From the NCBI RefSeq assembly GCF_003347605.1, contig NZ_QDFZ01000018.1, forward strand, positions 715 to 64,714: DNA of 64,000 bases. The letters run 5' to 3'. The notes under the pieces are model-generated. The model was given only the letters and a program-made list of their open reading frames with translations, was not told where the DNA came from and searched no databases. Of the stretch, positions 9,278 to 18,096 are shown in pieces. Numbering within the stretch: position 1 is the first letter of the stretch; every line of letters begins with the position of its first letter. The translations under genes were made by a program, and so were the position numbers. The stretch is from Chryseobacterium sp. KLBC 52 (GTDB lineage Bacteria; Bacteroidota; Bacteroidia; Flavobacteriales; Weeksellaceae).

Positions 9278-11563
9278 TTATTTCTTCTCTCTTCTTTGAG
9301 CATCAAGTACAGCAATGGTAGCAAGGTTTACAATCTCATCAACGCTTGAACGCATCTGAAGTACGTGTACCGGCTGTTTTAATCCCATTAAGATAGGTCC
9401 GATTACCTGGGCAACTTTCATTCCTCTCAGGATTTTGTAAGAAAGGTTTGCACTTTCCAGATTCGGGAAGATGAATGTGTTGGCAGGTGTAGTTCCTAAT
9501 TTTGAGAATGGGTAATCGCTCAGGTGGTCTGCATTCATTGCAAAATCCGGCTGGATTTCACCATCCACAACCATTTTAGGGAATTTCTCATGAAGGATAC
9601 TTACTGCTTTTGCCACTTTTTTAGAAGTTTCAGAGATGGCAGCAAAGTTTTCAAATCCAAGCATTGCAATTCTTGGTTCAATCGCAAAAGATTTTACTGT
9701 AAATTCTGCCATTTTAGCAATATTCACAAGATCTTCTGCTGTAGGGTTTTGATTGATAGAAGTATCTGCGAAGAAAATAGGTTTCTTTTCAGACAGAATC
9801 ATCATCATTGCCGCTACTTTGTCTACTCCTTTATCTTTTTCGATCACTTCTAAAACAGGACGCAAAACGGAAGTATAGTTTTTAGAGAATCCTACGATAA
9901 GTCCATCGGTATCACCATGCTTCAGCATCAAAGGTCCGAAATAGTCTCTCTGACGTACATATCTTTTCGCTTTGTACTCGTTCATTCCTTTTCTCTGACG
10001 AAGTTTCCAAAGTGTTTCTCTGTATTTTTTTCTGTTTTCTTTCTGATCGTCATCACTTGGATCAATGATCGGAACATCCAGAGTAATTCCGTAACGCTCC
10101 ATTTGCTCCTTGATGTATTTTTTATCTCCTAAAAGACTTGGGTAAGCAATTCCTTCTTCATAAAGAATCTGAGCCGCTTTCAATACATTGTATTCTTCAG
10201 CATTTCCAAGGGTAATTCTTTTCGGATTGGATTTCGCACGGCTCTGCATCATTCTTACCAATCTTTCATCTCTACCCATTCTGTCTAAAAGCTGGTGCTC
10301 GTATTCGTCAAAATCCGTAATGGTTTTTCTCGCAACACCACTTTCAATAGCTGCTTTAGCAACAGCGCTTGATACTTTTGTGATCAGTCTGTTATCAAAT
10401 GGCTTTGGAATGAAGTATTCTCTTCCGAACTGAAGATTCTGAACATTGTATGCCAAAATTACAGCTTCCGGTACCGGTTCTTTTGCAAGATCAGCAATAG
10501 CGTGTACCGCTGCCAGTTTCATGGCTTCATTAATTCCTGTAGCCTGCACATCCAATGCTCCACGGAAGATATAAGGGAATCCCAATACGTTGTTTACCTG
10601 GTTAGGATAATCACTTCTTCCTGTTGCCATGATCACATCTTTACGAGTCTCAAGAGCAAGATCATAAGCAATTTCCGGATCAGGGTTGGCAAGAGCAAAT
10701 ACGATAGGGTTTTCATTCATGCTCTGTAACATCTCAGGAGTCATTACGTTTCCTTTTGACAATCCTACAAAAACATCAGATCCTTTTACAGCATCTTCTA
10801 ATGTCTCAATATCTGTATGAGCGATGAAATCTAATTTTTCAGGAGTAAGGTTTTCTCTTTTATGATTGATTACGCCTTTACTGTCACACATCAGGACGTT
10901 TTCTTTTTTCAGTCCTAATGAAATATAAAGCTTGGTACATGCAATGGCTGCAGCACCCGCTCCGTTCACCACCATTTTCACTTTATCAATATCTTTATTG
11001 GCAATCTGCAGAGAGTTGATCAATGCAGCTGCGGAGATAATGGCTGTTCCGTGCTGGTCATCGTGCATCAAAGGAATATTCAATTCCTCTTTCAGTCTTT
11101 GTTCTATATAAAAAGCTTCAGGCGCTTTAATATCTTCCAGGTTGATCCCTCCGAAAGTAGGAGCAATTCCTTTTACAATTTCAATAAATTTATCCGGATC
11201 TTTTTCATCGATCTCAATATCAAAAACGTTGATATCTGCAAAGATCTTGAATAAAAGTCCTTTCCCTTCCATTACCGGTTTTGAAGCCTCAGCACCGATG
11301 TCTCCCAGTCCAAGTACGGCAGTACCGTTAGAAATTACTGCTACCAGGTTTCCTTTTCCTGTATAATCATATACAGTTTCCGGCTTATCATGAATTTCCA
11401 TACAAGGAACTGCTACTCCCGGAGAGTAAGCCAATGACAAATCTCTTTGAGAAGAGTGCGGCTTTGATGGGATCACTTCAATTTTTCCTTTGGGTTCTGC
11501 TTTATGATAATCTAGCGCTGCCTGGCTAAAGTTCTTTTCGTCACGATTGTTGTTACTTGACAT
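9278..11563 (-). CDS. maeB: NADP-dependent malic enzyme with phosphotransacetylase-like domain
   Basis: A 761-residue two-domain protein that decarboxylates malate to pyruvate and yields NADPH in the cytoplasm. The N-terminal half is malic enzyme: SLAYSPGVAVPC near residue 43, the GTAVLGLGDIGAEASKPVMEGK region, the metal-binding MHDDQHGTAII and the nucleotide-binding VVNGAGAAAIA. The last 330 or so residues match phosphotransacetylase (for example GLIVGFSKNYTSVLRP and GPILMGLKQPVHVLQ). In the MaeB family that domain is thought to be regulatory rather than an active acetyltransferase. The length fits the long MaeB class. It begins 16 bases after the kinase gene and has its own terminator. Confidence 0.95.
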   Translation of the reverse strand: MSSNNNRDEKNFSQAALDYHKAEPKGKIEVIPSKPHSSQRDLSLAYSPGVAVPCMEIHDKPETVYDYTGKGNLVAVISNGTAVLGLGDIGAEASKPVMEGKGLLFKIFADINVFDIEIDEKDPDKFIEIVKGIAPTFGGINLEDIKAPEAFYIEQRLKEELNIPLMHDDQHGTAIISAAALINSLQIANKDIDKVKMVVNGAGAAAIACTKLYISLGLKKENVLMCDSKGVINHKRENLTPEKLDFIAHTDIETLEDAVKGSDVFVGLSKGNVMTPEMLQSMNENPIVFALANPDPEIAYDLALETRKDVIMATGRSDYPNQVNNVLGFPYIFRGALDVQATGINEAMKLAAVHAIADLAKEPVPEAVILAYNVQNLQFGREYFIPKPFDNRLITKVSSAVAKAAIESGVARKTITDFDEYEHQLLDRMGRDERLVRMMQSRAKSNPKRITLGNAEEYNVLKAAQILYEEGIAYPSLLGDKKYIKEQMERYGITLDVPIIDPSDDDQKENRKKYRETLWKLRQRKGMNEYKAKRYVRQRDYFGPLMLKHGDTDGLIVGFSKNYTSVLRPVLEVIEKDKGVDKVAAMMMILSEKKPIFFADTSINQNPTAEDLVNIAKMAEFTVKSFAIEPRIAMLGFENFAAISETSKKVAKAVSILHEKFPKMVVDGEIQPDFAMNADHLSDYPFSKLGTTPANTFIFPNLESANLSYKILRGMKVAQVIGPILMGLKQPVHVLQMRSSVDEIVNLATIAVLDAQRREKK

Positions 11564-11579
11564 AAAATTTTGTTTTTTG

Positions 11580-12431
11580 TTAAAGTATGTATTTAATGTG
11601 GTAATCTACTAAGCTTTCAATTGGTTTCTGCACAACATGTCCCACATTTAAATTAAGTTCTGCAGCTACAGAACGTAGTGTATTTTCATAATAATAAGCG
11701 ATGGAACCGATAAAATTGATTTCAGCGTCATTCGCTTCCTCATAAGGAAGAACCTGATATTCGAAGAAACTTTTCATTTCTTCAAAAACCATGTCTTTGA
11801 AATAAGGATGATCTTTTCTTTCGATTACAAATTTGGTAAAATTTGCCAGATAGGCATTTGGTCTCGGCGTATGATACATATTTTTCAATGCATCTTCTAC
11901 GGTAAGCTGATAATCTGCTTCAAATTCTTTATGAAGATCTGCAGGCAGTTTTTTCATAAAATATCTGCGCACCAATTGCTTTCCGATAGCACTTCCGCTT
12001 CCTTCATCCCCGATCAGGAATCCTAGTGAAGGCAGTTCTATCTTTACATTTTTACCATCAAAAAAACAGGAGTTTGATCCTGTACCCAGAATGCACACGA
12101 TAGCAGGCTTCCCACTGTATGCCGCATAAGCCGCAGCCATCAGGTCTTCCTTCACAATAATCTCTGCTTTTCCAAAAACCTTCTTCAACTCTTCTTCTAT
12201 GGTCTCGCAGTTTTTTTTCACACCGCATCCGGAACCATAAAAAAAGACTTTGGTAATTGAATTTTTAACCGATATCAGATTGCTATTCTTCTGAATTTCA
12301 GGAGCGATAAGTTCTCTGTTGATAAAATTCGGATTAAAACCGATGGTTTCTGTTTTCAGAAAAACTTTCTTAAAGTCATCAAGTATTACCCAATCCGATT
12401 TAGTAGAACCACTATCTACAATAGCAACCAT
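11580..12431 (-). CDS. BadF/BadG-type ATPase, N-acetylglucosamine kinase-like
   Basis: A 283-residue ASKHA-fold kinase. The phosphate-1 motif DSGSTKSDW at residues 6-14, the central ILGTGSNSCFFDG phosphate-2 motif and the adenosine-side GDEGSGSAIGKQLVRR are present. Family relatives phosphorylate N-acetylglucosamine or other amino sugars, so a cytoplasmic role in cell-wall sugar recycling is likely but the substrate cannot be read from sequence. It lies 16 bases upstream of maeB in the same direction, and probably shares its transcript. Confidence 0.85.
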   Translation of the reverse strand: MVAIVDSGSTKSDWVILDDFKKVFLKTETIGFNPNFINRELIAPEIQKNSNLISVKNSITKVFFYGSGCGVKKNCETIEEELKKVFGKAEIIVKEDLMAAAYAAYSGKPAIVCILGTGSNSCFFDGKNVKIELPSLGFLIGDEGSGSAIGKQLVRRYFMKKLPADLHKEFEADYQLTVEDALKNMYHTPRPNAYLANFTKFVIERKDHPYFKDMVFEEMKSFFEYQVLPYEEANDAEINFIGSIAYYYENTLRSVAAELNLNVGHVVQKPIESLVDYHIKYIL

Positions 12432-12516
12432 ATTTTAGATTTTAATTTAAGGGTGCTAAATTATGAATTTATCTTCAATTAGCGTTTAAAAACAACTTGG
12501 AAGCTGTCTAAAATCA

Positions 12517-12780
12517 TTAATGTTTGATTTGTGTTTTTTTTTCGTTGAATTGTATAAGCCAATCTTCTATTTCATCTTCCAGATAAGAAGTCTGTAATAC
12601 CATTGCATTGATAAAATCATCCGGTACGGGTTCTCCGCTGGAGTTTTCAAGATTCCACAATTCGTCTGACATATTTTCATACTCTGAATACACTCTTTTG
12701 AAGCGGGAATTTTCTTTCTCAAGAGCCTCAATATTTTTCTGTTGAAGCTGGAATTTTCTGTATTTGTTTTGACGTTTCAT
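12517..12780 (-). CDS. Small coiled-coil protein of unknown function
   Basis: An 87-residue hydrophilic protein. The first half (MKRQNKYRKFQLQQKN onward) is basic and helix-forming with heptad-like spacing. The second half is acidic (SDELWNLENSSGEPVPDDF, SYLEDEIEDWL). No signal peptide, membrane segment or enzyme motif is seen. The frame is open and ends cleanly 85 bases upstream of the kinase gene. I recognise no family. Confidence 0.65.
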   Translation of the reverse strand: MKRQNKYRKFQLQQKNIEALEKENSRFKRVYSEYENMSDELWNLENSSGEPVPDDFINAMVLQTSYLEDEIEDWLIQFNEKKTQIKH

Positions 12781-13111
12781 ACAAATATTATTAAAAATTG
12801 GGTCATAAAATGTTGGAGTATATGCGCTTAACCAGGCACTACAAGATAGAAAAAACCATCAACACAAGGAGTTGAAAATGAATTTATTATCAGGTCTTAA
12901 TTACATCATTCTGAATATTAAAATTAGAAATAATTTTTATTAAAAAAAATATTTTAACAACTTTTTTCAGTGTTTAACATATAGTTATAAATTTGCATAT
13001 TCATATTGTGAAGCCATATAATTATTGGGATTTTAAAACGGCTATTAACAGAAGGGATCCGCTAAAGTGTTTACCTGCTGAGATATCAATCCGCTCATTG
13101 TGCTATCCGAT
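12781..13111. other. AT-rich intergenic region between divergent genes
   Basis: This gap separates the minus-strand coiled-coil gene from the plus-strand GtrA-like gene. It contains TAAATTTG at 12988-12995, which fits a plus-strand -7 box for the GtrA-acyltransferase unit, but no good TTG upstream. Nothing else stands out. Confidence 0.4.
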
Positions 13112-13594
13112 ATGTACAACCATTATACTCATTACATGAAAGAAATACTCTTACGCCAGAAACAGGTTTTGTTCTTCATCATTGCAGGAGGACTGAGTGC
13201 CATTGTAGAAATAGGAAGCTTTAAGATCTTCAGTACCTATCTTCCGCACTTCTTTTTAAAAGAAACCAACTTCTATGGAGTACACTACCCTTTAAGTAAC
13301 ATTTTTTCCACAAGCTGCGGGATTATTACCAATTATTTTCTGAGCATCTGGTTTGTGTTTGAAAGAGGAAAACATTCAAAGAGAAAAGAGTTTGCTTATT
13401 TTATGGTGGTTTCCTTTTTTTCAACATTACTCAGCTTAGGTTTTTTCCAGATATTCTACAGTTTCATATTTAAAGATAATATCAATTTATTTTTTTATAC
13501 CTTGAGCCCGGAAATGATCAGCAAAATTGCAGCAATATTGCTGGTTTCCATTCTGAATTATTCGATAAAGAAGAAAGTAATTTTTAACGGTTAA
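13112..13594 (+). CDS. GtrA-like membrane protein
   Basis: About 160 residues with four membrane segments in the GtrA arrangement. The signature is KQVLFFIIAGGLSAIVEIG in the first segment, followed by a second segment with ISTSCGIITNYFLSIWFVF-like residues (NYFLSIWFVFERG). GtrA proteins are thought to move or position undecaprenyl-linked sugars in cell-surface polysaccharide synthesis. The start is uncertain: a GTG at 13100, this ATG and an ATG at 13136 are all in frame, and the last gives the most typical N-terminus. It is followed after 3 bases by the acyltransferase gene, which suggests an envelope-lipid operon. Confidence 0.85.
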   Translation: MYNHYTHYMKEILLRQKQVLFFIIAGGLSAIVEIGSFKIFSTYLPHFFLKETNFYGVHYPLSNIFSTSCGIITNYFLSIWFVFERGKHSKRKEFAYFMVVSFFSTLLSLGFFQIFYSFIFKDNINLFFYTLSPEMISKIAAILLVSILNYSIKKKVIFNG

Positions 13595-13597
13595 GCT

Positions 13598-14335
13598 GTG
13601 GCAAAAATTTTAAATTATCTCTGGAGATTCTGGTTGCTTCTGTTGGCATTTTTTCTGACAGTCAGTATCGGAATCCCGGTTTACATTTTATCTTTTAATA
13701 AAAAGCATTACAAATACGGTTACAAACTCGTCAGAATCTGGTGTTTCGGCATGTTTTACGGAATGGGCTTCAGATATGATCTGATTAAGCTTTCCACACA
13801 GGAAAAAGACAAAAATATACCTTATGTTTTTATTTCCAACCATACTTCCATTATGGACATTATGCTTGTCTGCATTCTCTTCCCTGATCACCCGATATGT
13901 TTTGTAGGAAAAAAAGAACTGGTAAAAATTCCGATTTTCGGAACTATATATAAAAGAATATGTGTAATGGTAGACAGAGCAAGTGCAAGAAGCCGTGCCG
14001 ATGTTTACCGAAGATGTGCCGAGAAGATGGAGGAAGGTAACAGTATTGCGATTTTTCCTGAAGGCGGTGTGCCGGACGACACTTCTGTTATTCTGGATGA
14101 TTTTAAGGACGGAGCTTTTATGCTGTCTTCAAAACATCATTCTCCTATAGCTGTTTATACCTTTGTGGGACTCAAGGAAATGTTCCCTTTTGAAAACTCA
14201 AAAGGCTTCCCCGGAAGAGTAAAGGTATATTTTAATGGAATCATTGAGCCTACAGATTCGCCAAAAGACTTAAAGGCAGAGGCTTATGAGAAAATAAAAA
14301 AAACCTTAATCAGGTATTCCGTTGAAAGGAAATAG
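13598..14335 (+). CDS. 1-acyl-sn-glycerol-3-phosphate acyltransferase family protein
   Basis: A 245-residue membrane-bound acyltransferase of the PlsC family, which adds the second acyl chain to lysophosphatidate or a related acceptor. An N-terminal hydrophobic segment (WLLLLAFFLTVSIGIPVYI) is followed by the catalytic HX4D box NHTSIMD (His82, Asp87) and the substrate-binding FPEGG. The start is a GTG at 13598; no in-frame ATG upstream of the HX4D box fits. It is coupled to the GtrA-like gene (3-base gap) and followed closely by the sugar transporter. Confidence 0.9.
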   Translation: MAKILNYLWRFWLLLLAFFLTVSIGIPVYILSFNKKHYKYGYKLVRIWCFGMFYGMGFRYDLIKLSTQEKDKNIPYVFISNHTSIMDIMLVCILFPDHPICFVGKKELVKIPIFGTIYKRICVMVDRASARSRADVYRRCAEKMEEGNSIAIFPEGGVPDDTSVILDDFKDGAFMLSSKHHSPIAVYTFVGLKEMFPFENSKGFPGRVKVYFNGIIEPTDSPKDLKAEAYEKIKKTLIRYSVERK

Positions 14336-14365
14336 TTATATTTGTTTGTGAAATCTATAATAAAT

Positions 14366-15811
14366 ATGTCAAATTATTCTAAACAAACCAATTGGGCTCA
14401 ATTCATTCCATTGGTTACTGTATTCTTCTTTTGGGGATTTGTAGCAGCCAGTAATGATATTCTGATCCCAGTTTTTCAAAAAGCCTTCAATCTGTCTCAA
14501 ACTGAGAGTATGCTGGTACAGATATGTTTCTATGTAGCATATACTGTAGGTTCTTTAATTTATATGCTTGTGTCAAAGAGCCTGAAACAGGATTTGATCA
14601 ACAAAATCGGGTACAAAAACGGCCTTATAGTAGGACTTTTGATTTCCGCACTGGGAACCCTGTTGTTCTACCCTGCTGCCAATATGCATTCTTTCCCTTT
14701 AATGATCTCCGGATTATTTATTGTAGGTTTAGGATTTTCCCTTCAACAGATTGTTGCCAATCCGTTAGCTATTGAAGTAGGTCCTACGGAAACAGGATCT
14801 CAGAGATTGACAATGGCTGGAGGGATCAACAATTTAGGAACGACTATCGGACCGCTTATCGTTGCATTTGCTATTTTTGGTTCTGCAAGCGCTGCCAATA
14901 CGGAAGCGAGTATAGAAAGTGTAAAAGTACCTTACCTTATATTAGGAGCAGCTTTTGCTTTGGTAGCTTTAATGCTTAAATTCTCTTCCCTTCCTGCTGT
15001 AACGCCAACGAATACTGAGAATACAGATGATGTAACTCCGGGAGAACACAGAACTTCGGCTTTCCAGTATCCTCAATTGGTAATGGGAATGATCGCCATA
15101 TTCGTATATGTAGGAGTGGAAGTTTCTACTGCAAGTAACCTTCCTGCTTATATGGAAAAAAATCTAGGATTTGAAACAAAAGATGTAGCTCCTTACATCT
15201 CTTTATACTGGGCATCATTAATGATTGGCCGTTGGACAGGTGCTGTAGAAGCATTTGACGTGAATGCCGGATTTAAAAAGATCTTAAGATTCTTAGCTCC
15301 TTATCTTGCATTTGGTGTGTTTTTATTCGTGAATGCATTGGCCAAGCATGACCTTTCTCCTTTCTATGTATATGGATTCATCATCATTGCGATGATTATC
15401 TGTGATATTTTAAGTAAAGGAAACCCGGCAAGAATGCTTTTAATCTTCTCTCTGGCAGGGATCACCGCTTTACTTATAGGAATGTTCACTACAGGAATGG
15501 TATCTGTGTATGCATTTACCAGCGTAGGACTTTTCTGCTCTACTTTATGGCCTTGTATTTTCGCATTGGCAATCAACGGACTTGGAAAGCACACTAACCA
15601 AGGTTCAGGATACCTTATCATGATGATTATGGGTGGAGGTATTGTGAGCTTTATACAGGGGTATATTGCGGATATTACCAATATTCATTTCAGTTATATC
15701 GTAGGGGTAATTTGTTTTGCTTATCTTGCGTTCTATGCGATCCGTGTGAGTGGTATTCTGAAATCTCAGGGTATTGATCTGGATAAAGTATCTAAAGGTA
15801 ATGGTCATTAA
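14366..15811 (+). CDS. Sugar MFS transporter, FucP/GluP family
   Basis: A 481-residue protein with 12 predicted membrane segments. The N-terminal segment with FFFWGFVAASNDILIPVFQKAF, the G-rich LGFSLQQIVANPLAIEVGP and the later NGLGKHTNQGSGYLIMMIMGGG match the fucose/glucose/galactose:proton symporter branch (FucP, GluP). It imports a hexose across the inner membrane; which one is not readable. The ATG at 14366 is chosen over a TTG at 14342. A TATATTTG at 14337-14344 could be a promoter element, but the only TTG upstream is too close. It overlaps the next gene by 11 bases. Confidence 0.9.
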   Translation: MSNYSKQTNWAQFIPLVTVFFFWGFVAASNDILIPVFQKAFNLSQTESMLVQICFYVAYTVGSLIYMLVSKSLKQDLINKIGYKNGLIVGLLISALGTLLFYPAANMHSFPLMISGLFIVGLGFSLQQIVANPLAIEVGPTETGSQRLTMAGGINNLGTTIGPLIVAFAIFGSASAANTEASIESVKVPYLILGAAFALVALMLKFSSLPAVTPTNTENTDDVTPGEHRTSAFQYPQLVMGMIAIFVYVGVEVSTASNLPAYMEKNLGFETKDVAPYISLYWASLMIGRWTGAVEAFDVNAGFKKILRFLAPYLAFGVFLFVNALAKHDLSPFYVYGFIIIAMIICDILSKGNPARMLLIFSLAGITALLIGMFTTGMVSVYAFTSVGLFCSTLWPCIFALAINGLGKHTNQGSGYLIMMIMGGGIVSFIQGYIADITNIHFSYIVGVICFAYLAFYAIRVSGILKSQGIDLDKVSKGNGH

Positions 15812-16862
15812 TACTACAACAAACATATATAAGAAAAAGAGATTTTGGGCAGGTGTATTACTTGCCCAATTTCTTTTGTTTTATGGATTCTCAAAATCCA
15901 AAGTGATGATTTCTTTTTTTGAAAGTTTTTTTGAATTTCAGAAAGGGACTCATCAGACACTGTTCAGCTGGATTCCGTTTTCTGTTGGAGATTTGATGTA
16001 TATTCTATTGGGAATATTCCTTTTATACTATTTGATTACTTCATTCAGTAAACAGCGAAGAAATGATTCTCTGATAAGGATTCTTATTATTATAAATGTT
16101 TTTTATTTTATTTATCAAATCCTCTGGGGCATGCTGTATTTCCAGACTCCGATTATTAAAAAACTTTCCAGCCAGAAGGAACCCAATATAAATAAGGCAA
16201 AAAAATTAGCCCTCGTTTATCTTGAAAAATGCAAGGCAACAAGACAGTCTGTACACGAAGACAGAAACGGCGTATTTGTCATCACCAACCTTACCTCTAT
16301 ACAAAAGGAAATTCTGGATCAGCAGACAAAATTGCCCTCTTATATTTCGGATAAAAAAGCACCTCAAATTCTGGATATCAAGCCAAGTTTATTCAAAAGT
16401 GTTATGAGTTTTACAGGAATTCTTGGATATTATAATCCTTTTACAGCCGAAGCTCAGTATAACAGTGAATTACCCCATACATTCATCCCCTTTACAACGG
16501 CTCATGAAAGTTCTCATCAGCTGGGTTTTGCCAGAGAGCAGGAAGCTAATTTTGTGGGGTATTTAATAGGCATTCATTCCGGTAATCAGGAGTTAAGATA
16601 CAGCACTGAGCTTTTCACTTTAAAAAGCCTTTTAAGATTTATTGTGGAAGAAGACCCTCAGTTTGTAAAGAATGTTCTCCTTCAATATTCGCCTGCTATG
16701 AAAAGAGACCGTGCTTATGAAAAAAGCTTTGTTTTTCAGCATCAGGGATGGCTGGATGACTTCTTTGGATTTACCAATAATCTGTTTCTGAAAAGTAATC
16801 AACAAGAAGGCTCTGTTACCTATTCTTACTTTATTGATCTGCTCTTAAATTATGAATCATAA
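15801..16862 (+). CDS. DUF3810 family membrane metalloprotease-like protein
   Basis: A 353-residue protein with three N-terminal membrane segments (FWAGVLLAQFLLFYGF, VGDLMYILLGIFLLYYL, ILIIINVFYFIYQIL) and a long outer domain. The motif TAHESSHQLGFAREQEANF contains HExxH with a downstream glutamate in EQEAN, as in gluzincin zinc proteases. This matches DUF3810, a family mostly confined to Bacteroidetes and without an established substrate. The ATG at 15801 overlaps the end of the transporter gene, so the two are translationally coupled. An active protease is inferred only from the motif. Confidence 0.85.
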   Translation: MVINTTTNIYKKKRFWAGVLLAQFLLFYGFSKSKVMISFFESFFEFQKGTHQTLFSWIPFSVGDLMYILLGIFLLYYLITSFSKQRRNDSLIRILIIINVFYFIYQILWGMLYFQTPIIKKLSSQKEPNINKAKKLALVYLEKCKATRQSVHEDRNGVFVITNLTSIQKEILDQQTKLPSYISDKKAPQILDIKPSLFKSVMSFTGILGYYNPFTAEAQYNSELPHTFIPFTTAHESSHQLGFAREQEANFVGYLIGIHSGNQELRYSTELFTLKSLLRFIVEEDPQFVKNVLLQYSPAMKRDRAYEKSFVFQHQGWLDDFFGFTNNLFLKSNQQEGSVTYSYFIDLLLNYES

Positions 16863-16951
16863 ATAAAAAAAGAATCGTATCAGGCGATACGATTCTAAAA
16901 ACACAAATGATGAAAAAAAATTTATTACCTTGACTTGTTCCCTCATTCAAG
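16863..16951 (-). ncRNA. Candidate small RNA with intrinsic terminator
   Basis: On the minus strand a predicted promoter (TTG 16984-16986, 18-base spacer, TACTTTTA 16958-16965) is followed by a segment that can form a 5' hairpin (CCTTGA pairing with TCAAGG across 13 bases). After a U-rich linker comes a perfect 11-bp hairpin and seven U. This gives a transcript of about 89 bases. No minus-strand gene lies upstream that would need a terminator here, which is the main argument. I do not recognise the RNA; the Rfam Flavo-1 motif is one family to compare. Confidence 0.45.
16871..16896 (-). terminator. Perfect 11-bp terminator hairpin
   Basis: AGAATCGTATC (16871-16881) pairs with GATACGATTCT (16886-16896) around the loop AGGC. 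The T run follows only in the minus-strand sense (complement of 16864-16870). On the plus strand the hairpin is followed by TAAAAAC, so for the DUF3810 gene it would be a poor terminator. Confidence 0.75.
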
Positions 16952-16957
16952 GCGATG

Positions 16958-16986
16958 TAAAAGTACAACATATTTTATAAATACAA
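16958..16986 (-). promoter_or_regulatory. Predicted promoter of the candidate small RNA
   Basis: Minus-strand TTG, 18 bases, then TACTTTTA, which is one mismatch from TAnnTTTG. The expected transcription start is near 16951. Confidence 0.45.
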
Positions 16987-17733
16987 AAACATTTCTATCC
17001 TTTTTTAAAACTTTATGAAAACTTTATGATTTTTTAAGTTTTTTTGAGTTCATTTCAGCTTGTTACAAATTACATAAAATAGCGACATTCAATAAACAAA
17101 ACAAGGTTAAAACGCAGTACAAGCTATAAAAAAACTACAAAACAAAACATTTGTTTAAATAAAAAATATCGCTTTTACACTCTTTTTTCCAATTTTAAAA
17201 AATGGAGTTATCATCCGTATTTTATATGATATTTCTAAAAATTCAACTTCAAAAACATCATGAGATGATAAGCAAAAAAGAACGTATTTTTAAAATCCGA
17301 ACGATTTATTGTCTCAAAATAGGATTTTATACAGTTGTTATTATACCATTTTATCTTCAAAAGCTTTTTACATCATTTATTTTGAAAAAAAATCCCGATC
17401 CGAATTAAATTCTTGTGTTGCGTAAAAAGCGGAATTCTGCTCAAACTGTGCCAGCCAATTTAATCTAATTTCTCCTTAACAATCAATAAAAGCACCTCCC
17501 AGGCCTTATGTACGTGTTTTTCCAAAAGCATAAGTTACACTCTGTTACGTTTGCATCTTTTCCCTCAAATAAAACATAAATATCAGATAATCAAAACATT
17601 ATACGAAAAAATTGCGAGTAGCGGATCACAAATAATCCAAAATTGGTCAATTCCGGCATCCTTTTCTTGTGTCATAAAAGCTACAGATGCATCTTTGCTT
17701 CAGGTAAAAACACGAAATATACTTTTTTAAAGC

Positions 17734-17819
17734 AAGGCGTCTGTTACTCCCACAGGTAAAATTTAATGTAAAACTTAACCATGAGAACTTTATAATGCCC
17801 GCCTGTGGGAAACCGCCTT
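17734..17819. repeat. Compound inverted repeat in the gene desert
   Basis: AAGGCG (17734-17739) and CCCACAGG (17749-17756) recur in reverse complement as CCTGTGGG (17802-17809) and CGCCTT (17814-17819). The arms are nested in the right order with unequal inner gaps (9 and 4 bases) and a 45-base centre. This could be a folded RNA, a protein-binding site or the remains of a small mobile element. Confidence 0.6.
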
Positions 17820-18052
17820 CTTTCAATAAACAATAGATTGTATAACCTCTATATTGGTGTTAAAACTTTAGTAAGATCAGGAAACAACATAAATAAATTG
17901 CGTTGAACAGGAGATAGAATTTATCATTTATACTATAGCACTACAGGGGTAGGATCTTCTTACAGGCTCTTAATTCCACAAAATAAAATACTGAGGATCA
18001 AATAAAATCTACCAACACCCATTTATATCTCACTAATAAAGGAAAATTTTTT

Positions 18053-18082
18053 TTGTATATTTAAAACATCTGTGTATTTTAG
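18053..18082 (+). promoter_or_regulatory. Predicted promoter of the peptide-export cassette
   Basis: TTG (18053-18055), 19 bases, TATTTTAG (18075-18082), one mismatch from the consensus. The start codon at 18097 would be about 8 bases from the expected transcription start, so the message would be nearly leaderless. Confidence 0.5.
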
Positions 18083-18096
18083 ATAAAAATATTAAT

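Larger units (their letters stand above)
16863..18052. other. 1.2 kb gene desert
   Basis: No convincing protein gene is found between the DUF3810 gene and the VKOR gene. It holds a candidate minus-strand small RNA at the left end and a compound inverted repeat at 17734-17819. A 68-codon plus-strand frame at 17202-17408 is AT-rich, strongly biased and unlike any protein I know, and I treat it as spurious. The length is unusual in this otherwise compact window. Confidence 0.6.

Noticed and set aside
12878..12943. 21-codon frame with an AGGAG-like sequence upstream
   Set aside because: Very AT-rich, no recognisable peptide and no support from spacing in this group, where ribosome sites are rarely AGGAG.
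14322..14344. Promoter for the sugar transporter (TTG and TATATTTG)
   Set aside because: The two boxes are only 12 bases apart, too close for the consensus; listed only as a remark.
17202..17408. 68-codon frame in the gene desert
   Set aside because: Strong AT bias, no homology recognised, no promoter or terminator around it.
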